This document shows positions 17,070-26,057 of a DNA stretch of 64,000 nucleotides, in pieces. The notes below the pieces were generated by a model that saw only the letters and a list, made by a program, of their open reading frames with translations, ran no database searches and had not been told where the DNA came from. The translations under genes were made by a program, and so were the position numbers. The DNA is from Ilyomonas sp965214235 (GTDB lineage Bacteria > Bacteroidota > Bacteroidia > Chitinophagales > Chitinophagaceae), in NCBI GenBank assembly GCA_965214235.1, contig CBDCBH010000002.1:1240001-1304000 (forward strand). The letters are read 5' to 3'. How positions within the stretch are numbered: position 1 is the stretch's first letter; each line of letters starts with the position of its first letter.

Positions 17070-18272
17070 ATGAAAAAATGGATTACCTTTTTTGCCATCG
17101 TTTTCTCAACAAATGCGATAGCGCAAAAATGGGAGAACCTCGCTCCTACACCGCCAATGGGCTGGAACAGTTGGAACACGTTTCAAACAAATATTACTGA
17201 AGATTTAATAAAACATACTGCCGATGTGATGGTGGAAAGTGGTATGAAAGACGCAGGTTATAATTACCTTGTTTTGGATGATGGATGGATGGCAATGGAG
17301 CGAGATAGTAATACAGGAAATTTAATTCCCGATCCAAAAAAATTTCCGCATGGCATGAAAACAGTGGCTGATTATGTGCATTCCAAAGGCTTAAAATTTG
17401 GTTTGTATAATTGCGCCGGAACTAAAACTTGTGCGGGCTATCCGGGCACACGGGGTTACGAATATCAGGATGCGCGTTTTTATGCATCATTGGGCATTGA
17501 TTATTTAAAATTTGACTGGTGCCATGCAGAAGGCGAGAATGCAAAAGAAGCGTATGGCACCATGAGCAAAGCCTTGCGCAAAGCGGGGCATCCTATTGTT
17601 TTTAGTTTGTGCGAATGGGGCAGCAACAAACCCTGGGAATGGGCGGCGGAAGATGGCCAGTTGTGGCGCTCAACAGGTGATATTGGGCCTTACTTCGATT
17701 CGTCGAAAAGGGTTAATGGATGGAAGCCTAATAGTGCCATGCACTGTATGGACCTGAATGCAAACCTAAACAAATATGCAGGTAAAAACGGATGGAACGA
17801 CCCTGATATGTTGGAAGTTGGCAATGGCATGACAGAAAGCGAAGACCGCGCACATTTTACGATGTGGTGTATGATGGCGTCACCCTTAATTGCAGGTAAC
17901 GACATTACCAAAATGACGGCACAAACCAAAGCCATTATAACTGATAAAGATGCTATTGCTATTGATCAGGATACGATGGGCATTCAGGGCTTTCGTTATG
18001 CAAAAAAAGACAGTTTGGAAACATGGGCAAAGCCATTGGGCAATGGTGAATGGGCGGTTTGCTTTTTGAATAGAAACAACAAGCCAATGCCTGTTTCTTT
18101 TACTCTAAAAAATGAAAGTATAAAAGATGATGTTTCCGGTAAACAATTGGATGGTAGCATCATTTATAAATTAAAAGACGTGTGGACTAAAAAAACAATG
18201 GGCACAACCGCTAAAACCGTTGCTGCCATTGTGCCGCCACATGATGTGTTGCTGCTGCGATTAAGCAAATAA
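17070..18272 (+). CDS. Secreted alpha-galactosidase, GH27
   Basis: This 400-residue protein has a signal peptide (MKKWITFFAIVFSTNAIAQ) and then the GH27 start PTPPMGWNSWNTF. The catalytic nucleophile is the Asp of YLKFDWCHAEG near residue 149, and the acid/base is the Asp of WRSTGDIG near residue 205. The ALLAPLIAGND-like segment (SPLIAGNDI) and a C-terminal beta-sandwich complete the family. It should hydrolyse terminal alpha-galactose from oligosaccharides in the periplasm or outside. The ATG at 17070 starts the signal peptide; the frame is open 31 codons further back. No SusC/SusD pair is nearby. Confidence 0.95.
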   Translation: MKKWITFFAIVFSTNAIAQKWENLAPTPPMGWNSWNTFQTNITEDLIKHTADVMVESGMKDAGYNYLVLDDGWMAMERDSNTGNLIPDPKKFPHGMKTVADYVHSKGLKFGLYNCAGTKTCAGYPGTRGYEYQDARFYASLGIDYLKFDWCHAEGENAKEAYGTMSKALRKAGHPIVFSLCEWGSNKPWEWAAEDGQLWRSTGDIGPYFDSSKRVNGWKPNSAMHCMDLNANLNKYAGKNGWNDPDMLEVGNGMTESEDRAHFTMWCMMASPLIAGNDITKMTAQTKAIITDKDAIAIDQDTMGIQGFRYAKKDSLETWAKPLGNGEWAVCFLNRNNKPMPVSFTLKNESIKDDVSGKQLDGSIIYKLKDVWTKKTMGTTAKTVAAIVPPHDVLLLRLSK

Positions 18273-18374
18273 GTGCTGTCATCAGTAGCAGGTAGTAAGC
18301 AGGATGAAAAATATAGTAATATTTTAGAAGTCAAAATACATAATACCTACTACTTATAGCTAAGACGTTTTTAC

Positions 18375-19517
18375 CTACACTCTCTCCATCAATCTTAACC
18401 ACCGTTCCGGCAGTTCGTTGTTGCGGGCTGTAACATAATCGTGATGTGTGCAGGCAACATAATTGCCTTCCGGCATTTTCATCCACCAGCGGTGCGTTTT
18501 TTTGCTTTGCAAAAACACAGTGTCGGTTTCAGCAAACGCCATGTGGTACTCATTAAAATTGTGCGCTTCGCCAAAATCGGCTTCGCTTTTATTTTTATAC
18601 ACACCATCCATATAATACCAAAGCATGTGGCTTACTTGCTTTGCCGTTAGCCCATGCACATCAAGTGATGATTGATATCCATATACACCAACTGATTTTA
18701 TGTTACTGCTTAAACCTGCATACTGCATCAGGGTGCAGGCTTCTTCACCATTAAAACCATTGGGTGATAGCGTATTTGCCGGTGCCGCAGCGTGTTGCAA
18801 AGCAGCAATATCAAACGAAAACAAATGACTGTTGCGAATGGCAGGTTCCATCTCATCAATGTTTTCTTTTACTCTGCCTACACGGTAACAATCAAAGCGC
18901 AATTTATCAATCGTTTCCAGCATCGTAGGATGAACAAAATAACTCTGAAAGCCAATATGATTGTAGTGTTTAATAAAGTTAGGCGATGAGGTAAGCATCT
19001 TCATTAAAAAATTATCGGCGGGCAGCACACTATCCATATTCAAATCGATGCGCGCATCCACACAAGTGGCTTCCACAATATTTTCCATGCCTGCATACGC
19101 TGCATACTGCGCCAACATCATATCGTGCGATCCGCCAATAATAACTACGCGCTTGCCTTGCTGAATCAGTTCGGCGGTAACAGCCTGCATAGCTGCATAC
19201 GTGTCTTGTAAAGTGGCGCCCGATTTTATATTTCCGATATCTGCCAATTGCACTTCTTTATGCCAGTGATACAAGGCGTAAAACGCTTTGCGCACAGCAT
19301 CGGCAGCGTCAAAATTTGTACAACCTCCTCCTGCACCACGCATTTCGCCGCAGCCTATTAGCACTACATCGGCATGTTCAATATCTGGGAAGTGTTCATC
19401 GTACAAACTAATGTGCTTACCCAATTGCGTTTGATGATACGATTCATCTTCCGAGATTTCATACTTGTTTACCGGCTTTAAAAAATCGGATATGTTGTAA
19501 AAAGAAGAATGCGACAT
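18375..19517 (-). CDS. Arginase/formimidoylglutamase-family protein with degenerate metal site
   Basis: This 380-residue protein has the arginase fold, with GGSHDMMLAQYAAY near residues 131-144 as the first metal motif. The other two metal motifs are altered. The usual DAHxD reads DARID, so its His is Arg, and the usual SxDxDxxDP reads SFDIAALQHAAAP, so two Asp ligands are missing. The protein may therefore bind one metal or none and need not be a hydrolase. Related degenerate forms are, from memory, common in Bacteroidota and often annotated as formimidoylglutamase. It is convergent with the GH27 gene and divergent from the DUF2480 gene. Confidence 0.85.
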   Translation of the reverse strand: MSHSSFYNISDFLKPVNKYEISEDESYHQTQLGKHISLYDEHFPDIEHADVVLIGCGEMRGAGGGCTNFDAADAVRKAFYALYHWHKEVQLADIGNIKSGATLQDTYAAMQAVTAELIQQGKRVVIIGGSHDMMLAQYAAYAGMENIVEATCVDARIDLNMDSVLPADNFLMKMLTSSPNFIKHYNHIGFQSYFVHPTMLETIDKLRFDCYRVGRVKENIDEMEPAIRNSHLFSFDIAALQHAAAPANTLSPNGFNGEEACTLMQYAGLSSNIKSVGVYGYQSSLDVHGLTAKQVSHMLWYYMDGVYKNKSEADFGEAHNFNEYHMAFAETDTVFLQSKKTHRWWMKMPEGNYVACTHHDYVTARNNELPERWLRLMERV

Positions 19518-19578
19518 GCATGGTTTTTATTAACGACAAACATACACTTCCCTAAACTGATTTAAACAAAATGTGGAT

Positions 19579-19586
19579 TAGCTTTG
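19579..19586 (+). promoter_or_regulatory. Probable -7 promoter element of the DUF2480 gene
   Basis: TAGCTTTG fits TAnnTTTG exactly and lies 25 bases before the start codon of the next gene. No clear -33 TTG was seen. Confidence 0.5.
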
Positions 19587-19611
19587 TACATCAAAATAAT
19601 TATTCTATTTA

Positions 19612-20118
19612 ATGGAAGAAGTGATTAAAAACAAAGTAGCGGAAAGCGGTATTGTAACCATTGATTTGGAAGCGTTTTATCCAAAGAGCGATATAGCAGT
19701 GTTTGATATAAAGAATTATCTTTTCATGGGTTTGATTTTAAAGGAAAAAGACTTTCGGCTTGCCTTGCAAAATCTTGATATAGAAACCTATCGCGATAAA
19801 TATGTGGCTGTTGTTTGCACGGCTGATGCCATCATTCCCATGTGGGCTTACATGCTTATTGCCGGCACGCTAAATGGTATTGCCAAGGATGTGGTGTTTG
19901 GTAACGAACAAACAGTAATCAATACCGTTTTAATAAAAAATCTATCAAAAATAGAAGGTGGAGAGTATACCGACAAACGTGTGGTTGTTAAGGGCTGCGG
20001 CGATGTTCAGATTCCAGAATCTGCATATTTAGAAATCACTAACATCCTTCGCCCGTTTGCAAAAACCATCATGTATGGCGAGCCTTGCAGCACCGTTCCA
20101 ATTTTTAAAAAGAGATAG
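19612..20118 (+). CDS. DUF2480 family protein
   Basis: This 168-residue protein matches DUF2480, a family restricted mainly to Bacteroidota and without a known function. The typical segments are VAESGIVTIDLEAFYPK at the start, LFMGLILKEKDFR, YVAVVCTADAIIPMWAYML, and the C-terminal VVVKGCGDVQIPESAY...YGEPCSTVPIFKKR. It has no signal peptide or membrane segment. Two conserved Cys (in KGCGD and EPCST) could bind a ligand. It stands alone with its own promoter candidate. Confidence 0.9.
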   Translation: MEEVIKNKVAESGIVTIDLEAFYPKSDIAVFDIKNYLFMGLILKEKDFRLALQNLDIETYRDKYVAVVCTADAIIPMWAYMLIAGTLNGIAKDVVFGNEQTVINTVLIKNLSKIEGGEYTDKRVVVKGCGDVQIPESAYLEITNILRPFAKTIMYGEPCSTVPIFKKR

Positions 20119-20248
20119 AATCCATCGCTCAGAGCTTGTTATCAGTTGTGTTGATTTTACATAGCTAAAAAATATAAGGCTGATTGATTATTTCAAATGA
20201 AAGCCAGGTTCGTTTTGTTTTTGATGTATTCCAAAAAAGTGCTTTACA

Positions 20249-20785
20249 TCACATTCTCTTCGTCAATTCATCAAACAACTTTATAGCTATTCGTTGCTGA
20301 TCGGCTTCTTTATCTTTTTGATCTATCTCTGCTGATGTTTTAGGCGGTGGCACACCTGCAATGTCATGTTCATTATTATCGGTTTCTTTATCTCCGCCGC
20401 TCCGGTACACAGTTTTATCTTTCTTTACTTTTTTTACGCCATGCGATACCAACAAGCTCATATTAATACCCTGATAAGCCGATAAGTCGGGCGGCATTTC
20501 ACTATCATCAAGCATAATAGGCATTACATCTTTGGCTTCTTTAATGGCAAGCCGGTATTCTTTTTTAACCCAATCTGACTTTGCAGCATGGTTGCACCAA
20601 AACACAACCACAAGTCCTGCTTTTGCAAGCGCATCCAGTAATTGCGGTTCCCATTGTTTTCCTAATTCAAGGTTATCATAATCCTGGAAAACAAGGTCTT
20701 GCCGCAATCCACGAATGAGCTTTACAACAGGCGCAATAAAATCTTTGTCCTCATGGCTGTACGAAATAAACACACCTTTTTTCAT
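20249..20785 (-). CDS. Stand-alone TIR domain protein
   Basis: This 178-residue protein begins with a TIR domain (residues 4-115): KGVFISYSHEDKDF as the first strand and box 1, then a FQDYDNLELGKQW loop, then SDWVKKEYRLAI. E76 in that last motif is at the place of the catalytic Glu of NAD-cleaving TIR proteins. Residues 116-178 are charged and low in complexity (VKKVKKDKT, EIDQKDKEADQQ). Such proteins act as NADases in bacterial immunity or as signalling adaptors, but no sensor, cyclase or Argonaute gene is next to it. The 14-base word lies 30 bases before its start. Confidence 0.88.
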   Translation of the reverse strand: MKKGVFISYSHEDKDFIAPVVKLIRGLRQDLVFQDYDNLELGKQWEPQLLDALAKAGLVVVFWCNHAAKSDWVKKEYRLAIKEAKDVMPIMLDDSEMPPDLSAYQGINMSLLVSHGVKKVKKDKTVYRSGGDKETDNNEHDIAGVPPPKTSAEIDQKDKEADQQRIAIKLFDELTKRM

Positions 20786-20814
20786 GGCTGCTATTAGTTT
20801 ATGAAGTGTATAGT

Positions 20815-20828
20815 AGTTTGTTTTTACT
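20815..20828 (-). repeat. Copy 3 of the intergenic word AGTAAAAACAAACT
   Basis: This is an exact copy on the minus strand, 30 bases upstream of the TIR gene start, where a promoter would be expected. See 5793. Confidence 0.6.
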
Positions 20829-21045
20829 GCAATTAAACAAGCGGTTTAATAAACATTATCAAATGTAAGTGTTTTATAAAATTGAGCAGAGATGAAATCT
20901 TTTTACTTTACTGTGCCATAGTAATAAGCTTTTTATTTAGAAAGAAACTAAACCATTTATTATTGTGTAACTCATTATCTTAAAGAGAGATTCATTTTCT
21001 GTTGGCATGATTTTACAATACAAGTTAATAGTAAAAACTAAGTGT

Positions 21046-21174
21046 ATGAAAAGATGGATGATTGCAATTTTATTTTTTGCAGTGTTGGCAGGTGAAACCA
21101 GTTGTGTAGTTCGGGTAAAAGAACGCAGTCGTCCTTATCCGTCCTCTTCTCCGCGCGCTGCGGCAACTTATTAA
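21046..21174 (+). CDS. Tiny putative lipoprotein, 42 residues
   Basis: A 42-codon frame begins MKRWMIAILFFAVLAGETSC, which looks like a lipoprotein signal with Cys at residue 20. It ends with a basic, Ser- and Pro-rich tail (RSRPYPSSSPRAAATY). It is the only gene-like feature in the 800-base region 20786-21584. I do not recognise a family. A lipoprotein signal in so short a frame is unlikely by chance but not proof. Nothing recognisable lies at 21175-21498 apart from the terminator that follows. Confidence 0.45.
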   Translation: MKRWMIAILFFAVLAGETSCVVRVKERSRPYPSSSPRAAATY

Positions 21175-21498
21175 ATGCAACACTCTTTATTTCTTTGCTC
21201 CATAAGTTTTTACTTATGATATGCTTTTTGCGATTTTAAAAAGAAGCAAATCGCTAATTTAAAAATTATAGTGAAGGCTGTTTTGAAACGGTAAAACAAA
21301 ATCGTTTAACCAGTGAATAAATTTAAAGTAATTGCTCCATTTAGCAGATAATATTTAAACAAGCCAATCATTTGCATTTGATAATAAGCAATGAGATTTT
21401 TTAGATTGATAATAAGTTTTACTTTTAACCGCTCTTTTGAAGAAGTTACTTTTTCATAAAAGCAGATAACAGGTCTCTCCGATTGCTATGAACATAAC

Positions 21499-21534
21499 AA
21501 AGACTCCATTGATAACGATGGAGTCTTTGATTTT
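21499..21534. terminator. Hairpin terminator between the tiny lipoprotein and trehalase
   Basis: A perfect 11-bp stem (AAAGACTCCAT with ATGGAGTCTTT) with an 8-base loop is followed by GATTTTT on the plus strand. It lies 57 bases beyond the trehalase stop, so it may serve that minus-strand gene as well; the T run favours the plus direction. Confidence 0.8.
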
Positions 21535-21584
21535 TATATTCCTTTCTCTTTTTATTATCAAAAGGCGGCACGAATACAACCTTT

Positions 21585-23138
21585 TTATTCTTTTATTTTA
21601 TACACTTTCATCAATTTCAACAATACGCCATTTGTCCAGCCAAAACCATCCTGCGAAGCATATTCGCCACCGCCGCTTTCCAAATTTGCGTCAACAACAT
21701 TGTATTTCTCCATCATTTTTCCTGTGCCATGAAATACTTTTATGTTTAAAGCTGCCCAGCGTTTAGCCGCCTCTTCTGCCAAAATGTGTTCCTTATAATC
21801 TTCTAACCCTTTAATACTCATCCATTCGAGCGGCGCCCAGCCATTTGGCGAATCCCATTGCTCCCCTGTGTTTTTTAATGTAGTTACAAAACCGCCGTCT
21901 TTCAACAAGTTTTCTTTTGCAAACACAGCAACGGCTTTCGCCTTCTCCAATGTAGCTACACCAAAAAATAGAGGCGAGATGCCAAGAAGGGTAACCTGGG
22001 AACTTAGTTTTTTTGCGGTTATATCGTAATCATAATACCAACCGCTTTTTGCATCCCAGCAATATTTGTTGATGGAAGCCTTACGCCGCGCCGCGAGCGC
22101 ATTGTAATATTTCTCTTTTACCAAATCGCCGGTTTCTTTAAAAGACCTGGCAAGTGTTAATTCAAGATGATACAACAAGCCGTTCAAATCAACCGCAACA
22201 AAATCGGTAACATGAATGGTTGATAAATGCCTGCCATCAGCAAACCAGCGACTACTAAAGTCAATTCCGCTTTCGGCACCCGAACGTAAGTTTTTATAAA
22301 GCATTGCCCGGTCGCCTTTATACCCAACCCCAAGCGATGAATCCTGTACAAACGATTCTTGCCGTGGACGCACATCAGCATCCCAATATCTATTTAAAAC
22401 GCTGCCATCAGGCATTTTTATCACATGCCTGGTGGCGGCTGTTTTATCCATATAATAATCATACTCTTTCAGTAAAGCGTTTTGGTAAATAGCATACACT
22501 TCGTTGCCTTTTTTCTCTGCCAGTAAATCAAGCATCATCGAAAAATATGGTGGCTGCGAGCGGCTTAAATAATAGGTACGGTTGCCATTGGGAATGTGCC
22601 CGTATGTAGTAAGCATGTACGCAAAGTTTTTAATCATGTTCTCCATAATTTCGTACTCGCCGCTTTCCTGTAAACCCAGCATGGTAAAGTAAGAATCCCA
22701 ATAATAAATTTCGCGAAACCGACCGCCGGGAACAATGTAAGAATATGGTAATGGCAATAACGAACTGCCATCAACTTCCGTATCGGGATTGCGTTTCAGC
22801 ACATTCCACAACTGCTTGATGTGGGTAACCACACTTTCGTTTTTATTTGATTGATAAGAACTGGTAACACTTACCGGAACCTGAAAATTCTCCTCCACAA
22901 AATGAAGAAGGAAGGAAGAAGAAGCAGAGTCTTTTTTGGCTTTCAGATAATCAGCAACAATTGCTTTTGGGTCGCGTTTGGGAATGCAGTCAACAAAGGT
23001 TTTGTTATCAGGGAAAATTTTATTCATCTGCACATCTGTAAATAATTCACCGTAAATTTTATCAGGCGTTTGTGGTAGTTGTGCGAAAGAAATAAGGGCG
23101 AAAAAAAAACTAATAAAAAAAAGAACCCGTTTTTTCAT
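21585..23138 (-). CDS. treA: Secreted trehalase, GH37
   Basis: This 517-residue protein has a signal peptide (MKKRVLFFISFFFALISFAQ) and both trehalase signatures: PGGRFREIYYWDSY at residues 137-150 and QWDSPNGWAPLEW near residue 430. The catalytic acid Asp lies in SGAESGIDFSSRW and the base Glu in ESGGGEYASQDGFGWTNGV. It splits trehalose into two glucoses in the periplasm. It is the last of four minus-strand genes after the ATP-grasp, Uma2 and carboxylate-amine ligase genes, with a 54-base gap to the last, so an operon is possible but unproven. Confidence 0.95.
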   Translation of the reverse strand: MKKRVLFFISFFFALISFAQLPQTPDKIYGELFTDVQMNKIFPDNKTFVDCIPKRDPKAIVADYLKAKKDSASSSFLLHFVEENFQVPVSVTSSYQSNKNESVVTHIKQLWNVLKRNPDTEVDGSSLLPLPYSYIVPGGRFREIYYWDSYFTMLGLQESGEYEIMENMIKNFAYMLTTYGHIPNGNRTYYLSRSQPPYFSMMLDLLAEKKGNEVYAIYQNALLKEYDYYMDKTAATRHVIKMPDGSVLNRYWDADVRPRQESFVQDSSLGVGYKGDRAMLYKNLRSGAESGIDFSSRWFADGRHLSTIHVTDFVAVDLNGLLYHLELTLARSFKETGDLVKEKYYNALAARRKASINKYCWDAKSGWYYDYDITAKKLSSQVTLLGISPLFFGVATLEKAKAVAVFAKENLLKDGGFVTTLKNTGEQWDSPNGWAPLEWMSIKGLEDYKEHILAEEAAKRWAALNIKVFHGTGKMMEKYNVVDANLESGGGEYASQDGFGWTNGVLLKLMKVYKIKE

Positions 23139-23192
23139 TGGGTAGTGTTTTAATATAACAATCGTTTGATGTTTATTGTAATAAAAGAAAAA

Positions 23193-24302
23193 TCACACTG
23201 CCAAAAACTGGCTATGCACATAATCAATGATGTCTTTCATATCGCGCCGCTTGTTAAATACAGCAATCTGCCGGTCGGCGCCGGTTCCGTTTTCTATCAT
23301 TTTATGAACAAAATTAATCGCACTACGGCTGCCTAATTCGTCAACAACATCATCCACAAAATCTAACAGCTCATAAATTAAAACACGCGTGTTCACTTCT
23401 TGTTCTTTACCAAAATCAATAAGAGTTCCATCAATTCCATATCTGCCTGCACGCCATTTGTTTTCATTAATTAATGCACGGTGATACATTATAAAATTCA
23501 TATTCTGGCTGTGCAGTTTATACAGTTTTGCACAGATAGCCTGAAACAAAGCAGCTATAGCAATGGTTTCATCAATAGTCATGGGCACATCACAAATGCG
23601 AAACTCAACTGTGTTAAAAAAAGGATGCACACGCAAGTCCCACCATATTTTCTTTGCATTGTCAATACAGTTGGTTTTAATTAGAAGAGTTACATAACTA
23701 TCATACGCTTCGATACTTTCAAAATAATCGGGAATGCCGGTGCGAGGAAATTTATCAAACACCTTTGTACGGAACGATTTATAACCTGTTTCTCTGCCTT
23801 CCCAAAACGGCGAGTTGGTACTTAACGCATAAACATGCGGTAAAAAATAACGTGCCGAGTTAGCAATGTGAATCGCCATCTTTCGGTCTTCCATGCCTAC
23901 ATGCACATGCAATCCGAAAATAAGATTGCTTCGAGCCGCTTCCTGTAATTCGTTTACAATTTGATTATACCGTGCATGATCGGTTATTAACTGGCTCTGC
24001 CAGTTGCTGAAAGGATGAGTGCCGGATGCTGCCATCCAAAAGCCCAGATCACCGGCAATTTGCGAAATGGTATTGCGAAGTATAGAAACATCGCGGTAAG
24101 CTTCTTCAATGTTTGCACAAATATCGGTGCCTACTTCTACCACTGCCTGGTGCATTTCGGCTTTCACTTTGTCTTTCAAAACCTTATGCCCTTCGGTTAC
24201 AATCCGCTGTTCATGGCTGGTTAGCTCACGCGTTTCAGGATCAACAACCATATATTCTTCTTCTACGCCAAGTGTAAGATGTTTAAAGTTTAAATGCGCC
24301 AT
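23193..24302 (-). CDS. Carboxylate-amine ligase, GCS2 (YbdK) family
   Basis: This 369-residue protein belongs to the GCS2 family related to glutamate-cysteine ligase. The start FKHLTLGVEEEYMVVDPETREL and the segments SGTHPFSNWQ, GLHVHVGMEDR and VEFRICDVPMTIDE are typical metal and substrate positions. Family members form an amide bond between a carboxylate and an amine with ATP. E. coli YbdK has only weak glutamate-cysteine ligase activity, so the natural substrate is unknown. The next gene upstream but one encodes an ATP-grasp ligase and a divergent esterase follows, which suggests a joint pathway. The start is 3 bases after the Uma2 stop. Confidence 0.92.
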   Translation of the reverse strand: MAHLNFKHLTLGVEEEYMVVDPETRELTSHEQRIVTEGHKVLKDKVKAEMHQAVVEVGTDICANIEEAYRDVSILRNTISQIAGDLGFWMAASGTHPFSNWQSQLITDHARYNQIVNELQEAARSNLIFGLHVHVGMEDRKMAIHIANSARYFLPHVYALSTNSPFWEGRETGYKSFRTKVFDKFPRTGIPDYFESIEAYDSYVTLLIKTNCIDNAKKIWWDLRVHPFFNTVEFRICDVPMTIDETIAIAALFQAICAKLYKLHSQNMNFIMYHRALINENKWRAGRYGIDGTLIDFGKEQEVNTRVLIYELLDFVDDVVDELGSRSAINFVHKMIENGTGADRQIAVFNKRRDMKDIIDYVHSQFLAV

Positions 24303-24305
24303 AGG

Positions 24306-24917
24306 TTATTGTTTAAAAATGTCTGTTACATTAATTTCCAAGCCGGGAAGAATAGGTGTTGTAATGCTTTGACCGCTTGCAAAAGGTTTACTTTTTGTAT
24401 ATTTTTCTTTGGTAAGATACCAGATAATTATGATTTCTTCAACCGGCACAACCACCCAGTATTCTAACACGCCAGCTTCTTCGTATAATTCAAACTTATT
24501 CTGTACTTCTTTTTTATTGTTGCCTGGTGATAATATTTCAATAACAATATCCGGCGCACCACAGCAGCCACGTTCATCTATTTTATTTACGTTGCAAACT
24601 ACACACAAATCAGGCTGTACAACGGTCGTGATTTCAGTATCTTTCTTTTTGTTTTGAACCGGCAGACGAACATCAAACGGAGCATGGAAAACTTTGCACG
24701 GATATGCGTTCAAAAAGCTTTTCAATTTGAAATAAAGATTGCCTGCAATTGTTTGATGCCTTGTTCCTGGCGCAGCCATCTTCATAATCATGCCTTTGAA
24801 AAGCTCAACTCTTTCTTCCCATTTCCATTGCAGATAATCAGCATAAGTATAAATATAATCTGCCGATGGTTCTTCAACCATCAGCAGAATGCCATCATCA
24901 TCATATTGCGTGTACAT
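24306..24917 (-). CDS. Uma2/DUF820 family protein (PD-(D/E)XK nuclease fold)
   Basis: This 203-residue protein fits the Uma2 family. It has PGTRHQTIAGNLYFKLKSFL, then QPDLCVVC, PDIVIEILSPGNNKKEVQNKF and LYEEAGVLEYWVV, in the usual order. The Asp of PDIVIEILSP and the Glu and Lys that follow form the PD-(D/E)XK-like site. Uma2 genes are often found singly with unknown function and are frequently mobile. Here it sits between the ATP-grasp gene and the ligase gene, 3 bases before the latter, so it is probably co-transcribed but may be an intruder. Confidence 0.9.
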   Translation of the reverse strand: MYTQYDDDGILLMVEEPSADYIYTYADYLQWKWEERVELFKGMIMKMAAPGTRHQTIAGNLYFKLKSFLNAYPCKVFHAPFDVRLPVQNKKKDTEITTVVQPDLCVVCNVNKIDERGCCGAPDIVIEILSPGNNKKEVQNKFELYEEAGVLEYWVVVPVEEIIIIWYLTKEKYTKSKPFASGQSITTPILPGLEINVTDIFKQ

Positions 24918-24976
24918 AAAATGAAGAATGTTGTTTTATAATTTTTATTTTATTTAAAAAATTATCGCCAAATCTT

Positions 24977-25933
24977 TTATGGATACAACTTCTTTTTTGC
25001 AGCGCTTCGTTTTACAAATTCACCCCAGGTAAGATTGTCTTTGCCGCTCTTCCAATCTTTTGCTTTTTCAATGGCATAGTTGGCTGCGGTTTCAACCACC
25101 CATTCAAAATTTTCGTCTCCAACACTGGCACGTTCAGCATCAGGTGCGGGATTGCAAAAGTCAATGGCATAAGCCGTATCGCCACGTAAAGCAAGCTCAA
25201 CGGTATTAAAGTCATAACCCAAAAATTTATTGATGCGAAGCACAAGATCTTCTAAATATTTCAGTCTTTCTGCCGATGGTGTAAAAGAGGCTGCGTAACG
25301 CAAATGATGCGGGTTGCGCGGCTCATAAGGCATTACACGAACGTGTTTGCCACCAATGCAATAACAACGGTAATATTCTTCAAACACAATCTCTTCCTGC
25401 AATAGCATTACCAACTGCCCGGTTTCTTTGTGCTTTTCATAAAACTCTTCAATACTGTTTAATTTATAAACATTCTTCCAGCCGCCGCCGGCAAATGGCT
25501 TCATGTAAGCAGGGAAACCAACATAACTAAACATGCCTTCCCAATCCATAGGATATGCGAGGTTGCTAAAACTTTCGCCGCTGGTATCAGCAGGCAGGTC
25601 ATAGGAAGGAAGAATAACTGTTTTTGGCACCGGTACGTTAATGTTTACAGCAAGTGCGTTATTAAAAAACTTCTCATCGGCACTCCACCAAAACGGATTA
25701 TTAATAACTGCAGCACCGCCTATGGCTGCATTTTTTAAATACGCACGATAAAAAGGAACATCTTGGCTTATACGATCAATGATAACTGCATAGTCTGTTG
25801 GCTCGCTTTGAATTACTTTGTTAATGTTTACCGGCTCGGCGGTAATGTCTTTTCCATTTTTGCTGTTTACACGTTCAATAAAGGCTTCTGGAAAGCTTCT
25901 TTCTTTTCCAAACAAAATCCCGATTTTTTTCAT
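24977..25933 (-). CDS. ATP-grasp family ligase
   Basis: This 318-residue protein has an ATP-grasp core. An N-terminal pre-grasp domain starts KKIGILFGKERSFPEAFI, a glycine-rich loop lies near residues 150-160 (AYMKPFAGGGWKNVY), LLQEEIVFEEYYR follows, and the metal-binding end is AYAIDFCNPAPDAE. These enzymes ligate a carboxylate to an amine or thiol through an acyl phosphate; RimK and glutathione synthetase are relatives. The substrate is unknown. It heads the minus-strand set with Uma2, the GCS2 ligase and trehalase, and is divergent from an esterase gene across about 120 bases. Confidence 0.88.
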   Translation of the reverse strand: MKKIGILFGKERSFPEAFIERVNSKNGKDITAEPVNINKVIQSEPTDYAVIIDRISQDVPFYRAYLKNAAIGGAAVINNPFWWSADEKFFNNALAVNINVPVPKTVILPSYDLPADTSGESFSNLAYPMDWEGMFSYVGFPAYMKPFAGGGWKNVYKLNSIEEFYEKHKETGQLVMLLQEEIVFEEYYRCYCIGGKHVRVMPYEPRNPHHLRYAASFTPSAERLKYLEDLVLRINKFLGYDFNTVELALRGDTAYAIDFCNPAPDAERASVGDENFEWVVETAANYAIEKAKDWKSGKDNLTWGEFVKRSAAKKKLYP

Positions 25934-26057
25934 GTGTTATGTTTAAAAAATGAGTAACTGTTAAATGGTGCGGTTCAAAGTAATAAAACAAATTCCAAAT
26001 TGGTATAAACTTTTCATCAAAAAGGATTGCGCCCGTTTCTTTATTTTTGAAATTCGT

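Noticed and set aside
26042..26049. TATTTTTG as the -7 promoter element of the esterase gene
   Set aside because: It matches the consensus but ends only 8 bases before the preferred start, and no -33 element lies at the right distance, so it was not listed.
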